Shown in pieces: positions 44,279 to 54,657 of a stretch of 64,000 nucleotides of DNA. The stretch lies in NCBI RefSeq assembly GCF_039724765.1, contig NZ_CP155729.1, forward strand, positions 4,163,501-4,227,500, in the 5' to 3' direction. Each line of letters begins with the position of its first letter. Position 1 is the first letter of the stretch. The DNA comes from Sagittula stellata E-37 (GTDB lineage Bacteria > Pseudomonadota > Alphaproteobacteria > Rhodobacterales > Rhodobacteraceae). The notes beneath the pieces were generated by a model, which worked only from the letters and a program-made list of their open reading frames with translations, was not told the DNA's origin and did no database searches. The translations under genes and the position numbers were made by a program.

Positions 44279-45256
44279 CTAAGACAAAGCCTGTCTCGCC
44301 GCCGGATCGAAGACCGCGCCAAGGCCTTCGGGCGCGTCCGTCACCGCCTCTGCCACGGCAAGGCGCGCCATCTCAAGCACCGCTTCCCGGCTCGTGGCGA
44401 CCGCGATGAACCGGGCGTTGTGGCAGAACTTCGCGCCGGTCACGCCGCTTGCCGCCTCCAGCGCTGTATCCGTCAGACCGGCCCAGCTTTCCGGCAGATC
44501 TGCCCGCGATTCAAAGGTGTTGGAGCCTTTGCGGATGGTGTTCAGCGCCCAGTCGCCGTCGCGCGGATGCACGACGAACAGCAGGTGATCGGCGCCCGCC
44601 TGTTCAATGGCCGCGCGGAAGGGCATCCCCATGGGCAGCTCCAGCACGCGCGAGGCACCAGCCTCCGCGATGGCGGTCATGACCATCGCCTCCGCCCGGC
44701 GCTTGGCCGCCTGGCCCTTTACCGCCGCTTCGACGAAGGCCTGCGCAACTGTTAACGAATCCATGAACGCGCGGTCATCCGCCCCGGGGCCCCGGTCGTC
44801 GAACACCGGCTTCAGCGTTTCCAGCAGCACCGGCAGCGTCATCCCCGCCAGCGGCCCGGCCACCGAAGGCTCCATCGCGCCGTTGTCCAGTAGGTCGACA
44901 GGCAGGACGAATTCCCTGTCGAAACAAGCGTGTATCCCCGAGACGTCCACCTCGGGCACGCCCAGCGCGCGCAGGTAGTCGTGCCCGAAATGCCGCCAGA
45001 TCAGCCCGAAAGAGCTGTAGGGCGCGCCGTCCTCACGTTGCGGCGCGGGGCGCTGGTGATGGTCGAAGATACCCGCTTCGGCGTCGTAGATGCGGCCGAC
45101 GTCGTAAATGACCCGCCCCGGCGCCGGAGAGATCCAGTCAACATCCCGTGAGCGCACCAGTTTTGCGTTTGGAAACAAGCGTGTAAGCACGACTGTCGAC
45201 AGAAGTTCGTCGGCGTGGAAGCCCCCGGAATGGGTGACGAGATGGGTGATGGTCAT
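44279..45256 (-). CDS. MYG1-family (UPF0160) DHH-type protein
   Basis: A 325-residue protein of the MYG1 family: THSGGFHADELLS at the N-terminus, DVGRIYDAEAGIFDHHQ with the DHH-type metal site, and the conserved EFVLPVDLLDNG segment. Eukaryotic MYG1 is a 3'-5' RNA exonuclease; the bacterial members are little studied. The metal-binding Asp and His residues appear to be present. It stands alone on the minus strand. Confidence 0.92.
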   Translation of the reverse strand: MTITHLVTHSGGFHADELLSTVVLTRLFPNAKLVRSRDVDWISPAPGRVIYDVGRIYDAEAGIFDHHQRPAPQREDGAPYSSFGLIWRHFGHDYLRALGVPEVDVSGIHACFDREFVLPVDLLDNGAMEPSVAGPLAGMTLPVLLETLKPVFDDRGPGADDRAFMDSLTVAQAFVEAAVKGQAAKRRAEAMVMTAIAEAGASRVLELPMGMPFRAAIEQAGADHLLFVVHPRDGDWALNTIRKGSNTFESRADLPESWAGLTDTALEAASGVTGAKFCHNARFIAVATSREAVLEMARLAVAEAVTDAPEGLGAVFDPAARQALS

Positions 45257-45327
45257 GGCGAGGGTGCTCCGCTAAAGCCTTGGTTCGCTTCGGAAAATGC
45301 CGGCGCCCCCGCCCGCTTCGGTGCCGC

Positions 45328-45639
45328 TCAGTGCGTCCAGGGCGCGCGGCGGTCGCTTGCGAAGTTCTCCGCATACCCCCGCGCGCGAATGTTCGCCTTC
45401 CGCTTCTTCGGCTCCATCACAGTCGCGTCGATGCCGTGCTCCTTGGCGTAGGCCAGCGCCGCTTCCTTCGTCTCGAACCGCAAGCGCACTTGGCTCTGCG
45501 TATCGGCGGAGGAGGTCCAGCCCATAAGCGGATCGATCGACCTCGGGCTGTCCTGCACGTAGTCGAGATACCAGTGCTTCGTCTTGCCCTGGCCCGAGGA
45601 CATGGCAGTCTTTGCCGGTTGATAGATGCGTGCCCGCAT
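45328..45639 (-). CDS. Complex I accessory subunit, NDUFS4-like
   Basis: A 103-residue protein matching the 18-kDa accessory subunit of respiratory complex [21 protein letters not shown], then WYLDYV and [20 protein letters not shown], and a [16 protein letters not shown]-terminus. In Paracoccus and mitochondria this subunit helps to finish complex I. The nuo operon is not in this window, so the gene is unlinked. GGAGGTG precedes the ATG at 45639. Confidence 0.93.
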   Translation of the reverse strand: MRARIYQPAKTAMSSGQGKTKHWYLDYVQDSPRSIDPLMGWTSSADTQSQVRLRFETKEAALAYAKEHGIDATVMEPKKRKANIRARGYAENFASDRRAPWTH

Positions 45640-46202
45640 TTCTACACCTCCATGAATCACAACGTTTATCCGGGATTCCGCAGCGAAGGGCAACACGCTG
45701 CTCCGCTCCAATTGTCACATCCTGACCTGTCAAAAAAGGGGATCGGTCGACAAGCAGGCTCAGGTGTCCGACCGGAGCCACAGGGAGCGAGGGGTGGGTG
45801 CGTGCCACCGGGCGACCGAGCGCTGCTTGTCCCCACAAAGCTACATATTAGCGGCAGGTTTTGGCAAATCTTTACTTTAGGGTAACTCGGTGGCGGGTCT
45901 CTCACAGTATGTAGCGGAGGCACTTTTCGCTTTTGTTATCAGATGGTCACGTCAAAGAAGCGCGGTAGGCGCTACGACCAAAGTTGGCAATATCGCGAAC
46001 AGAAGATCAGCGGTTCGCGCATGTATTCGGCACTTCGCAAACCGGAAAACGGACAGCCCATCGTCACGCACATTGCGCGCGTTGAGAGCCTTGCCGACAG
46101 TTATTGTCAGCACCGCACTGGCGCGAAGGCGACCAGCGACTTACGTTGCGCTGCAGCGAGTGCACCGGACATGGCCACCGGTGTCGCAGACAGGAGACCG
46201 GG
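45640..46202. other. 563-base gap before uvrB
   Basis: The divergent promoters for the complex I subunit gene and uvrB must lie here. I looked for an alphaproteobacterial SOS box (GTTC-N7-GTTC or GAAC-N7-GAAC) ahead of uvrB and found none. Frames from about 45943 overlap uvrB and do not look real. Confidence 0.5.
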
Positions 46203-48398
46203 ATGCACAACAATTCGCCGCAACAGATGCCCGTTCTGCAGGCCGCCGCACCGGATGTGCGCACGCGTGAAAAGCTTGAGGGCGGCAAACGTTTCGTCAT
46301 GCACACGACCTTTTCTCCGGCCGGCGACCAGCCCACTGCCATCACGGAACTGACAGGCGGCATCAACGAAGGCGAACGCGATCAGGTTCTTCTTGGCGCG
46401 ACCGGCACCGGCAAGACCTTCACCATGGCCAAGGTGATCGAAGAGACCCAGCGACCGGCGATCATCCTTGCCCCCAACAAGACGCTCGCCGCCCAATTGT
46501 ACGGCGAATTCAAAGGGTTTTTCCCGGACAATGCGGTCGAGTATTTTGTCAGTTACTACGACTACTACCAGCCGGAGGCCTATGTCGCCCGGTCCGACAC
46601 CTACATCGAGAAAGAATCCCAGATCAACGAACAGATCGACCGGATGCGCCACTCCGCCACCCGGGCGCTTCTGGAGCGCGATGACGTCATCATCGTGGCC
46701 TCCGTGTCCTGCATCTACGGTATCGGGTCCGTCGAGACCTACGGGGCAATGACGCAAGACCTTTTCGTCGGCAAGGAATACGACCAGCGCAAGGTGATGG
46801 CCGACCTGATCGCGCAACAGTACCGCCGCAACGACCAGGGGTTTTCTCGCGGGACGTTCCGGGTGCGCGGCGACGTGCTGGAAGTCTGGCCCGCCCACCT
46901 TGAAGACCGCGCATGGCGGCTGTCGTTCTTTGGCGAGGAGCTGGAAGGCCTGATGGAATTCGATCCGCTCACCGGAACGAAAACCGACACGTTCGAGCGC
47001 ATCCGGATCTACGCCAACTCGCACTATGTTACGCCGCGTCCCACGATGCAGCAGGCGATCCAGGGCATCAAGAAAGAGCTGCGTCAACGGCTCGACCAGC
47101 TCGTCGGCGAGGCAAAACTGCTTGAAGCGCAACGGCTTGAACAGCGGACGAACTTCGATCTGGAAATGCTGGAGGCGACCGGTGTCTGCAACGGGATCGA
47201 GAACTACTCTCGCTACCTGACCGGCCGCGCGCCGGGCGAACCGCCCCCCACGCTGTTCGAATTCATCCCCGACAACGCCATCGTCTTTGCCGACGAAAGC
47301 CACGTCTCCGTGCCTCAGATCGGGGGCATGTACCGGGGCGACTACCGGCGCAAGTTCACGCTGGCCGAGCACGGTTTCCGCTTGCCGTCCTGCATGGACA
47401 ACCGTCCGCTGAAGTTCGAGGAATGGGACGCCATGCGCCCGCAGTCGATCTTTGTCTCTGCCACACCTGCCGCGTGGGAGTTGGAGCAATCCGGCGGCGT
47501 CTTCACCGAACAGGTGATCCGACCCACCGGGCTTCTGGACCCCCAGGTAGAGATCCGGCCCGTCGAAATGCAGGTGGACGATCTTCTCGACGAGATCCGG
47601 AAGGTTGCCGCATCGGGTTATCGCACGCTGGCCACGGTCTTGACCAAACGCATGGCAGAAGACCTGACGGAGTACCTGCACGAGCAGGGCATCAAGGTGC
47701 GCTACATGCACTCCGACATCGACACGATCGAGCGCATCGAGATTCTGCGCGATCTGCGGCTCGGGGCCTTCGACGTGCTCGTGGGCATCAACCTGTTGCG
47801 TGAGGGTCTGGACATCCCGGAATGCGGCCTGGTGGCCATCCTCGATGCGGACAAGGAAGGGTTCCTGCGTTCCGAGACGTCACTGATCCAGACCATCGGG
47901 CGCGCGGCGCGCAACGCCGATGGCCGGGTCATCATGTACGCCGACCGGATGACCGGCTCGATGGAACGTGCCATCGGGGAGACCAACCGCCGCCGCGAGA
48001 AACAGATCGCCTACAACGAGGAACACGGCATCACGCCGGAGACAGTGAAGAAAAACGTCGATGATATCCTCGCCGGTCTTTATCAGGGCGACACCGACCA
48101 GTCCCGCGTCACGGCCAAGATCGACCCGAAGCACCAGGGCTCGAACATCCAGGCCGTGTTGGAGGGGTTGCGGAACGACATGCGCAAGGCGGCGGAAAAC
48201 CTCGAATTCGAGGAAGCGGCTCGCCTGCGCGACGAGGTCAAGCGGCTGGAAGCGGTCGAACTTGCCGTAGCCGACGATCCGCTGGCCCGGCAGCAAGCGG
48301 TGGAGCGAGCCTCGGAGGAGGCGACCAAGTCCAGGGGCCGCTCGACTGCAGGACGACCGGGCCAACGCGGCGGAAACGTGAAGCGGCGCAAGCGCTAG
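46203..48398 (+). CDS. uvrB: Excinuclease ABC subunit B
   Basis: Damage-recognition helicase-like core of nucleotide excision repair. In 731 residues: Walker A GATGTGKT at 65-72, the DNA-inserting beta-hairpin [11 protein letters not shown] at about 118-128, helicase motifs ([34 protein letters not shown]) and a C-terminal UVR domain for UvrC contact (about 683-718). A short basic tail (GGNVKRRKR) ends the protein. CAGGAG precedes ATG 46203. Confidence 0.97.
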   Translation: MHNNSPQQMPVLQAAAPDVRTREKLEGGKRFVMHTTFSPAGDQPTAITELTGGINEGERDQVLLGATGTGKTFTMAKVIEETQRPAIILAPNKTLAAQLYGEFKGFFPDNAVEYFVSYYDYYQPEAYVARSDTYIEKESQINEQIDRMRHSATRALLERDDVIIVASVSCIYGIGSVETYGAMTQDLFVGKEYDQRKVMADLIAQQYRRNDQGFSRGTFRVRGDVLEVWPAHLEDRAWRLSFFGEELEGLMEFDPLTGTKTDTFERIRIYANSHYVTPRPTMQQAIQGIKKELRQRLDQLVGEAKLLEAQRLEQRTNFDLEMLEATGVCNGIENYSRYLTGRAPGEPPPTLFEFIPDNAIVFADESHVSVPQIGGMYRGDYRRKFTLAEHGFRLPSCMDNRPLKFEEWDAMRPQSIFVSATPAAWELEQSGGVFTEQVIRPTGLLDPQVEIRPVEMQVDDLLDEIRKVAASGYRTLATVLTKRMAEDLTEYLHEQGIKVRYMHSDIDTIERIEILRDLRLGAFDVLVGINLLREGLDIPECGLVAILDADKEGFLRSETSLIQTIGRAARNADGRVIMYADRMTGSMERAIGETNRRREKQIAYNEEHGITPETVKKNVDDILAGLYQGDTDQSRVTAKIDPKHQGSNIQAVLEGLRNDMRKAAENLEFEEAARLRDEVKRLEAVELAVADDPLARQQAVERASEEATKSRGRSTAGRPGQRGGNVKRRKR

Positions 48399-48673
48399 CA
48401 GGATGAGTCGCGGCGATGGCTGCGCGTGCCATGTTGCGCACAGGTCTGGTCTTGCCGGTCAAGTCCCAGGCTCGCCATCGCGCCGTCCTCCGACTTCGTG
48501 CGTGCTATGTATTGTAGTGATCGCGCCGGTGCGTCAGCGCCTTCCTTCAGTGGGCGCCCTTGGCCGTCACCGAGTTCATTCGCGCATCCTGACTGGCCGC
48601 TGGCCGTCGGTATGAGGCCAGCGTATCGGGCGACGCGCTTGCTCCTCCCAGATCACTGTGCAAGCGTGCAAAA

Positions 48674-49633
48674 ATGATCCGTGTCCTCGTTGCTTGCCTC
48701 TTCCTGCCCACGTTCGCCCTTGCCCAGAATAACGATTGGGCAAAGGCCATCGCCGCCGTCACGAAAACGTCCGACGCCTATATCGAGTACGGCCTGCGTG
48801 AATCGGGGAGCGGTTCGGTTCAGCAAGCTGTCGGGGTGGCCGGCGTCTTTACAGATATCGAAAAGCACCGCTGCGCCATTCTTGGCCGGATGCTTGGGCA
48901 GATCGACGTCATCTCCGAGCTGGAGACCTTCGACTATCCGCCGCTGAAGGACCGGCCCGATCCATTTGAAGCCGTGGAGATCGGCGTATCCCTGTCGAAC
49001 TGGGTAGGTGAAGCGAAAACGGCGCTGGCCCAGACCGAGACGGAACGGATCAACACCTGGAACCTTGATTGTGTCGGTACGCTCGTTCCGCAGGACGCAT
49101 ATGTCGCCAGCCCCGCCCCGCAGGCCGATATCGCTGCGGACGGCACGACCATTATCGTCTACGGCGACATCGACAGAGGCATGTACGACCGCTTCATGGG
49201 CGTCCTGCGGGCGAATCCCGATACGAAGTCCGTGGCACTCGGCAGCGGCGGTGGCAGCGTCAAGGATGCCATCGAGATGGGGCGCGAAATCCGAAAACGC
49301 GGTCTGGACACCGTACTGGAGGGCAACTGCTACTCCGCCTGCCCGCTTGTCTTTGTCGGCGGCACCGAACGAACTGTCTGGGCCGCCGTCCGACACGACT
49401 TCGGGTTTCACCGGCTTGCGGTGCGCGGCGGGACCGTTCTGCCGGACGACCACGCCTTCTACGGCCTGATCGCCGACTACCTTTCCGAGATGGGTGTCGA
49501 TGCTGAAACCTACATCGGCTGGATGCACTCTGCTGCGCCGGAAGAGATGTACAATCCCCAACCGGTCGAGCTGTGCAAGCCGATGATCGCCACGTTCGTG
49601 CAGCGCATCTGCTCAAACGGCAAGATCTTCTGA
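48674..49633 (+). CDS. Periplasmic ClpP-fold serine protease-like protein
   Basis: A 319-residue protein with signal peptide (cleavage after ALAQ, residue 18). The N-terminal third is helical. The C-terminal domain (about 157-300) has the ClpP/crotonase-type GSGGGSVKDAIEMG loop and NCYSACPLVFVGG. Ser221 and His246 stand 25 residues apart, as the nucleophile and His do in ClpP, so it may be an active protease. Substrate unknown. A second, degenerate member lies at 56175-57545. Confidence 0.82.
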   Translation: MIRVLVACLFLPTFALAQNNDWAKAIAAVTKTSDAYIEYGLRESGSGSVQQAVGVAGVFTDIEKHRCAILGRMLGQIDVISELETFDYPPLKDRPDPFEAVEIGVSLSNWVGEAKTALAQTETERINTWNLDCVGTLVPQDAYVASPAPQADIAADGTTIIVYGDIDRGMYDRFMGVLRANPDTKSVALGSGGGSVKDAIEMGREIRKRGLDTVLEGNCYSACPLVFVGGTERTVWAAVRHDFGFHRLAVRGGTVLPDDHAFYGLIADYLSEMGVDAETYIGWMHSAAPEEMYNPQPVELCKPMIATFVQRICSNGKIF

Positions 49634-49809
49634 CTGGGCGCGTCGAAACGGCTGGCAAAAAGCCGCCATTCAAGAAAAGCTCTTACCACGGCCACTTGAA
49701 AAGAGGCACGGGCATGTCATCTTCGCGTCATCCGGGCGTGAGGCTCCGCCCGGCGGCTGCAAGCGCGGGGATCGCGCCTAGAGCGCCATCCTCCCTTCGG
49801 GCAAATCCC

Positions 49810-50097
49810 ATGCGTTTCACGCTTATCGCGGCTCTGGCCGCCCTCGTCGCAGGTCCGGTCCTGGCCGATCAGACCACTGGCACCGTCCACAGCTGGACCC
49901 CGGCCACCCACACCCTCGTCCTGACCGACAAGACGGTCTGGACCCTGCCGGCGGACTTGGTGGTTCCGGTCGACCTCGCCACCGGCGACCGCATCGACAT
50001 CGCCTTCCAGTGGAAGGGCGACGACGGCCTTGGCGCCATCCAATCCGTGGCACGCGTGGCCCCGGCAGATGCGGCCGCCAAACGCAGCGGTATCTGA
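49810..50097 (+). CDS. DUF1344-type small periplasmic protein
   Basis: A 95-residue protein with a signal peptide (cleavage after VLA, about residue 19). A small beta domain follows (TGTVHSWTPATHTLVLTD, KTVWTLPADL), matching DUF1344 proteins. These are periplasmic and of unknown role. The ATG at 49810 gives the clean signal peptide; the longer upstream frame was dropped. Confidence 0.82.
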   Translation: MRFTLIAALAALVAGPVLADQTTGTVHSWTPATHTLVLTDKTVWTLPADLVVPVDLATGDRIDIAFQWKGDDGLGAIQSVARVAPADAAAKRSGI

Positions 50098-50386
50098 TAT
50101 CAGACCCCAGAGGGGCCCCGGACGGGGCCCCGCGACGGCGGTCGACCTGCCGGTCCACGCCGCGCCCTAAAGCGGCAAACAGGACGGTCCGTGCCAAGTC
50201 TGACCGGGCTCCACCCGCTTCCCCAAACAACCGTTCGGGCCTCCACTCGCGCCCTCCAAAAGCCGCTCTGAGCGGGCTTGATGCACGCCCGACACTCCCG
50301 GCCCCGCCTTGCCAATTTTGACGTCGAGGGAACCCGACGGGCGCGAGCACGTTGTCTCCCTAGATAGCTAAACGGGAGCTGAACCA

Positions 50387-50575
50387 ATGGAATATGGTCT
50401 TCTGGGTCTACTGATCCTCATCGCCGACATCTACGCAATCTACCAGACACTGACCTCTGGCGCGTCCACGCTCGCCAAGATCGTCTGGACCCTTGCCATC
50501 CTGATCCTGCCGGTTCTCGGCTTCATCGCATGGCTGGTGGCCGGTCCGCGTGGCGGCGCACACGCACGCATCTGA
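50387..50575 (+). CDS. Small PLDc_N-domain membrane protein
   Basis: A 62-residue protein that is almost entirely two membrane spans (about 3-20 and 33-52), with the WTLAILILPVLGFIAWLVAG pattern of the PLDc_N domain found at the start of cardiolipin synthases. Here it is a free-standing domain. GGGAGC precedes the ATG, and a strong terminator follows 20 bases after the stop. Confidence 0.85.
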   Translation: MEYGLLGLLILIADIYAIYQTLTSGASTLAKIVWTLAILILPVLGFIAWLVAGPRGGAHARI

Positions 50576-50594
50576 CCGCACGTTCAAAGGCACG

Positions 50595-50632
50595 AAAAAA
50601 GCGGGTCCCTTTCGGGGCCCGCTTTCTTTTTT
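50595..50632. terminator. Bidirectional intrinsic terminator
   Basis: GCGGGTCCC, a TTTC loop and GGGGCCCGC form the stem, flanked by AAAAAA on the left and TTTCTTTTTT on the right. It can therefore end both the PLDc_N transcript (plus) and the icd transcript (minus). Confidence 0.92.
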
Positions 50633-50648
50633 GCCGGCGCCGAACGCC

Positions 50649-52853
50649 TCAGCCGATGATCGCGTTCAGCGTCTTCGAGGGGCGCATCACCGCGGCAACC
50701 TTATCCGGGTCGTTGTGGTAGTAGCCGCCGGTGTCCGCCGGGCTGCCCTGTGCCGCCGCCAGTTCTGCAACGATGTCCGATTCGCCATCGGCAAGTGCCT
50801 TGGCGATGGGCGCGAAATGAGACGCCAGATCGGCATCGTCCGACTGAGCCGCAAGCGCCTCTGCCCAGTACCGCGCAAACCAGTAGTGGCTGTCGCGGTT
50901 GTCCGGCTCGCCAACCTTGCGCGAAGGCGAATGCCCATTGTCCAGGATGCCCTGCGTGGCGGTGTCGACCGCGTCACCCAGAACGCGGGCCTTCTGGTTG
51001 CCCTTCTGGTCGGCGAGGAACTTGAACGACTCGCCAAGCGCGCAGAACTCGCCAAGGCTGTCCCAGCGCAGGTGGTTTTCGGACTGGAGCTGCTGGACGT
51101 GCTTGGGGGCAGAGCCGCCGGCGCCGGTTTCGAACAGGCCGCCGCCCTGCATCAGCTTGACGATGGACAACATCTTGGCCGAGGTCGCCAGTTCGAGGAT
51201 CGGGAAGAGGTCGGTCAGGTAGTCCCGCAGAACGTTGCCGGTGATCGAGATACAGTTCTCACCCTTGGTGATGGTCTCCAGCGAGGCGACGGTGGCTTCG
51301 CGCGGGGCCATGATCTCGAACTTGTCGGAAACGCCCTGGGCTTCGAGGATCGGCTTTACGAACTCGATCAGTTGAGCATCGTGGGCGCGGTTCGCGTCCA
51401 GCCAGAAAATCGCGCGGTAGCCGGTCGCCTTCTGACGTTCGATGGCGAGCTTGACCCAGTCCTCGATCGGCGCCTTGCGGGCCGAAGCAGACCGCCAGAT
51501 GTCGCCCGCTTCGACGCTGTGAGAGTGCAGAACGGTGCCGTCGTCGAGGATCATCTTCACGGTGCCGGAGGCGGGGATCTCGAAGGTGGTCGGGTGAGAG
51601 CCGTACTCCTCCGCCTTCTGCGCCATCAGGCCGATGTTCTGTACGGTGCCGGCTGTGGCCGGGTTCAGCTTGCCGTTCGCCTTGAAGAACTCGATCGCCG
51701 CATCATAGACCGGCGCATAGGAGCTGTCGGGGATCACGCAGTTGGTGTCCGCCTCCTTGCCGTCCGGGCCCCAGCCCTTGCCGCCCGCGCGGATCAGCGC
51801 CGGCATCGAGGCGTCGATGATGACGTCCGACGGCACGTGCAGGTTGGTGATCCCACGGTCGCTGTCGACCATGTACATCGGCGGGCGCTGCTCGCGGCAG
51901 TCCGCGATGGCCTTGGTGATTTCCGGTTCGTCCTTCACTCGTGCCAGCAGATCGCCCATGCCGGACGCCGGGTTCACTCCAAGAGCGGCCATCTTGTCGC
52001 CGTACTTCTCGAAGACCGGAGCCAGCCACGCCTTGACTGCATGGCCGAAGATGATCGGGTCGGAGACCTTCATCATCGTCGCCTTCATGTGCAGCGAGAA
52101 GAGGGTGCCTTCCGCCTTGGTTTTCTCGATTTCCTCGGCAAGAAAGGCATCCAGCGCCTTGGCAGACATGTAGGTGGCGTCGACCACGGTGCCCGCCGGG
52201 TAGGAGACGCCCTCTTTCAGAACGGTCTCGCCATCTGCGGTCTCCAGCACGATCTTCGCGGTCGCGGCCTTGTCGAGCGTGGCGGACACTTCGTTGGAAT
52301 AGAAATCGTCGCCCGACATCGCGGCGACGCGGGTCTTGGAGTCTGCGGTCCACTCGCCCATGCGGTGCGGGTTGTTCTGGGCGAATTTCTTGACCGCTGC
52401 CGCTGCACGGCGGTCGGAGTTCCCCTCGCGCAGAACCGGGTTCACGGCGGAGCCCTTGATGCTGTCATACTTGGCGCGGACGGCCTTTTCCTCGTCCGTG
52501 GACGGGGATTCGGGGTAATCCGGCAGAGCGTAACCCTGCGACTGCAATTCCTTGACCGCCGCCACAAGCTGCGGCACCGATGCGGAGATGTTCGGAAGCT
52601 TGATCACGTTTGCGTCCGGCTTCTTCACCAGATCGCCCAGCACGGCGAGGTCGTCGGTCTGGCGCTGATCCGCGGACAGAGCCTCCGGGAAGGTGGCGAT
52701 GATGCGCCCGGCAAGGCTGATGTCCTTCGTACCGACCGAGACACCGGCGGCAGAAGCAAAGGACTGGATGATCGGAAGAAGCGAAGCAGAGGCCAGCTCG
52801 GGCGCTTCGTCGACCTTGGTGTAGATGATATCGGACGTGGACGTGTCGGACAT
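50649..52853 (-). CDS. icd: Isocitrate dehydrogenase (NADP), monomeric type
   Basis: TCA-cycle enzyme making 2-oxoglutarate and NADPH. The 734-residue length and N-terminus ([20 protein letters not shown]) identify the monomeric IDH family, unrelated in length to the 400-residue dimeric enzymes. Typical blocks include [26 protein letters not shown] and [18 protein letters not shown]. It is a single-gene unit ended by the terminator at 50595-50632. Confidence 0.97.
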   Translation of the reverse strand: MSDTSTSDIIYTKVDEAPELASASLLPIIQSFASAAGVSVGTKDISLAGRIIATFPEALSADQRQTDDLAVLGDLVKKPDANVIKLPNISASVPQLVAAVKELQSQGYALPDYPESPSTDEEKAVRAKYDSIKGSAVNPVLREGNSDRRAAAAVKKFAQNNPHRMGEWTADSKTRVAAMSGDDFYSNEVSATLDKAATAKIVLETADGETVLKEGVSYPAGTVVDATYMSAKALDAFLAEEIEKTKAEGTLFSLHMKATMMKVSDPIIFGHAVKAWLAPVFEKYGDKMAALGVNPASGMGDLLARVKDEPEITKAIADCREQRPPMYMVDSDRGITNLHVPSDVIIDASMPALIRAGGKGWGPDGKEADTNCVIPDSSYAPVYDAAIEFFKANGKLNPATAGTVQNIGLMAQKAEEYGSHPTTFEIPASGTVKMILDDGTVLHSHSVEAGDIWRSASARKAPIEDWVKLAIERQKATGYRAIFWLDANRAHDAQLIEFVKPILEAQGVSDKFEIMAPREATVASLETITKGENCISITGNVLRDYLTDLFPILELATSAKMLSIVKLMQGGGLFETGAGGSAPKHVQQLQSENHLRWDSLGEFCALGESFKFLADQKGNQKARVLGDAVDTATQGILDNGHSPSRKVGEPDNRDSHYWFARYWAEALAAQSDDADLASHFAPIAKALADGESDIVAELAAAQGSPADTGGYYHNDPDKVAAVMRPSKTLNAIIG

Positions 52854-53174
52854 GGGATCCCCCTTGTTAACCTTGCGCCCTCTCTAGGCCAAACCTGCAA
52901 CGGCGTCTACAGTATGCAGATGTATACAGTGAGCCATTTCGTCGCCCGTGCGCTGTAAACAGTTTGTTCACTTTCGCCCTGTGGAAGAATCTTGCCGATG
53001 TTGCAGATTTGCCCCGCTCGTCGGATTTGCTGCGCTGTAGCAAGAGCGTCATGTCGCCATGTGGCCGGAACACATGTAACTCCAACAATGATTGACGGCC
53101 TGCGCGGCGCGGCTTGCAAGCGGCCCTGTGCGGTTCAAGAATGGACAAAAGCAAATTCTGGGACGGGGTAAGAT
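52854..53174. other. Divergent promoter region icd / polysaccharide export gene
   Basis: The 321 bases are A+T-richer near 52915-52985 (TATACAGTGAGCC, TGTAAACAGTTTGTTCAC), which fits promoters for the genes on either side. No gene is visible. Confidence 0.45.
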
Positions 53175-54569
53175 ATGAGCGGGACCTCCAAGCGGGCGCA
53201 GGATCGGGGCCTTCTGCCGAAAGCAGGGCGCTGGATCGGAGCCGCGGCGCTGACCGTTGCGCTGACATCCTGCGGAATCACCTACAACAGCCCCACGGTC
53301 AATTCATCAGCAGAGGGCTTCCAGGTAACCGTCTTGGAAATGTCGCCGACGATCGTGGCAAGCGCCAACCGTTCGCCCTATGCGCCGCAAAGCTTGCCCG
53401 CGTCTTTCTTCGCCAACGCAGGTGGCGGCAGCGCGCGTGGCGCCGGCGCCATCCCGCCGACCCCCTATCTGCCCGACGAATCGCGTGAAACCGTCGAGTT
53501 TCGCCCCCTGCCCGACGTTGCGCCGCAGCCGTACCGCATCGGCGTGGGCGACGAGCTTCTTCTGGCCACCAAGAGCCGCAATTCGGTCGAGGAACTGTCC
53601 GGCCTGCTCGCCGCGGCGAACCAGCGTCAGGGGTACACCGTCCGCGACGACGGCAACATCGCCATTCCCGACGTGGGCTCCATCGCAGTGGCCGGCCTGA
53701 CCATCGAAGAGGCCGAGAACCGCCTGTTCCAGGTGCTGGTCGACAACCAGATCGATCCGACCTTCAGCCTTGAAGTCAGCCGCTTCAATTCGCAGCGTGT
53801 GGCCGTTGGTGGCGCAGTGCGCGCCCCGACCATCGTGCCCATCACGCCCAACGACCTGACACTCGGCGAGGCGATCATCGCCGCCGGTGGCACGGAAGTC
53901 CGCGACAGGGAATTCGCCTCGATCCGCGTGTACCGTCAGGGCACGCTCTACCAGATCCCTCTGGAAATCTACCTCCAGAACCCGGGCATGAAGGACAAGC
54001 TCATGCAGGCGGGCGACGCTGTGTTCGTCGATACCTCCTACGATCTGGACCGGGCGCTGGAGTTCTACCGGGCGAAGATCGACGTGATCTCCCTGCGCCA
54101 GGAAGCCCGCAACAGCGCGCTGAACAACTTGATGACGGAAATCAACATCCGCCGCGGCGCGCTTGAAGAGGACCGCACCAACTTTGATCGCCGCGAGAAG
54201 TACGGTGCCAACGGCCGCCAGTACGTCTACCTTGCCGGTGAAGTGAGCGACCAGAACCGCTTTGCCCTGCCGTTCAACGACCGTGCCACGCTGGCAGACG
54301 TCTTGTACGGCGAGGGCGGCTTTGACACGACGACGGGCGATCCGTCCGAGATTTACGTGCTGCGCGGCGACCCGCAGGCCGGCTATGGCGACATCGTCAT
54401 TGCCTACCACCTGAACGCCCGAAATGCAGCGAAACTGATCCTCGCAACAAAGTTCGAGATGCGTCCCGACGACATCATCTTCATCGAGGAACAGCCGATC
54501 ACCAAATGGAACCGCGCCCTTCAGCAGCTGTTCCCCGTCCTGCTCCGCAGCGCACAGAACGCTCTTTGA
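53175..54569 (+). CDS. Polysaccharide export lipoprotein (Wza-like)
   Basis: A 464-residue outer-membrane lipoprotein with lipobox ALTSC (Cys33). A polysaccharide-export domain (about 115-200: YRIGVGDELLLATK, YTVRDDGNIAIPDVGSIAVA) is followed by SLBB-type repeats (VAVGGAVRAPTIVPI, YLAGEVSDQNRFALPF). Wza-type proteins form the outer-membrane channel for capsule or exopolysaccharide. Synthesis and polymerisation genes are absent here, so it is an isolated export gene. Confidence 0.92.
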   Translation: MSGTSKRAQDRGLLPKAGRWIGAAALTVALTSCGITYNSPTVNSSAEGFQVTVLEMSPTIVASANRSPYAPQSLPASFFANAGGGSARGAGAIPPTPYLPDESRETVEFRPLPDVAPQPYRIGVGDELLLATKSRNSVEELSGLLAAANQRQGYTVRDDGNIAIPDVGSIAVAGLTIEEAENRLFQVLVDNQIDPTFSLEVSRFNSQRVAVGGAVRAPTIVPITPNDLTLGEAIIAAGGTEVRDREFASIRVYRQGTLYQIPLEIYLQNPGMKDKLMQAGDAVFVDTSYDLDRALEFYRAKIDVISLRQEARNSALNNLMTEINIRRGALEEDRTNFDRREKYGANGRQYVYLAGEVSDQNRFALPFNDRATLADVLYGEGGFDTTTGDPSEIYVLRGDPQAGYGDIVIAYHLNARNAAKLILATKFEMRPDDIIFIEEQPITKWNRALQQLFPVLLRSAQNAL

Positions 54570-54588
54570 GCATCTGACCGAAAATCCG

Positions 54589-54624
54589 GCAAGTGTGACC
54601 GATTTCAAGCAAGGTCACACTTGC
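54589..54624. repeat. Perfect 12-bp inverted repeat
   Basis: GCAAGTGTGACC at 54589-54600 and its exact complement GGTCACACTTGC at 54613-54624 are separated by 12 bases. It begins 20 bases after the export gene stop and ends 33 bases before the metallophosphatase ATG. No U-run follows, so it could be a factor-dependent stop, an mRNA-stabilising hairpin or a regulator site. Confidence 0.75.
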
Positions 54625-54657
54625 TGGGCCGCGAAGACGCCTCATATACATTCCCAT

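Noticed and set aside
45712..46202. SOS (LexA) box upstream of uvrB
   Set aside because: No GTTC-N7-GTTC or GAAC-N7-GAAC pair with correct spacing could be found; the nearest half-sites are misplaced.
45943..46353. An ATG-started frame overlapping the start of uvrB
   Set aside because: Its second half is the +1 frame of uvrB and the first half has non-coding codon use; the uvrB start at 46203 has a good ribosome-binding site.
50550..52958. An 802-codon plus-strand frame opposite icd
   Set aside because: Antisense to monomeric isocitrate dehydrogenase. The N-terminal part also runs through the bidirectional terminator.
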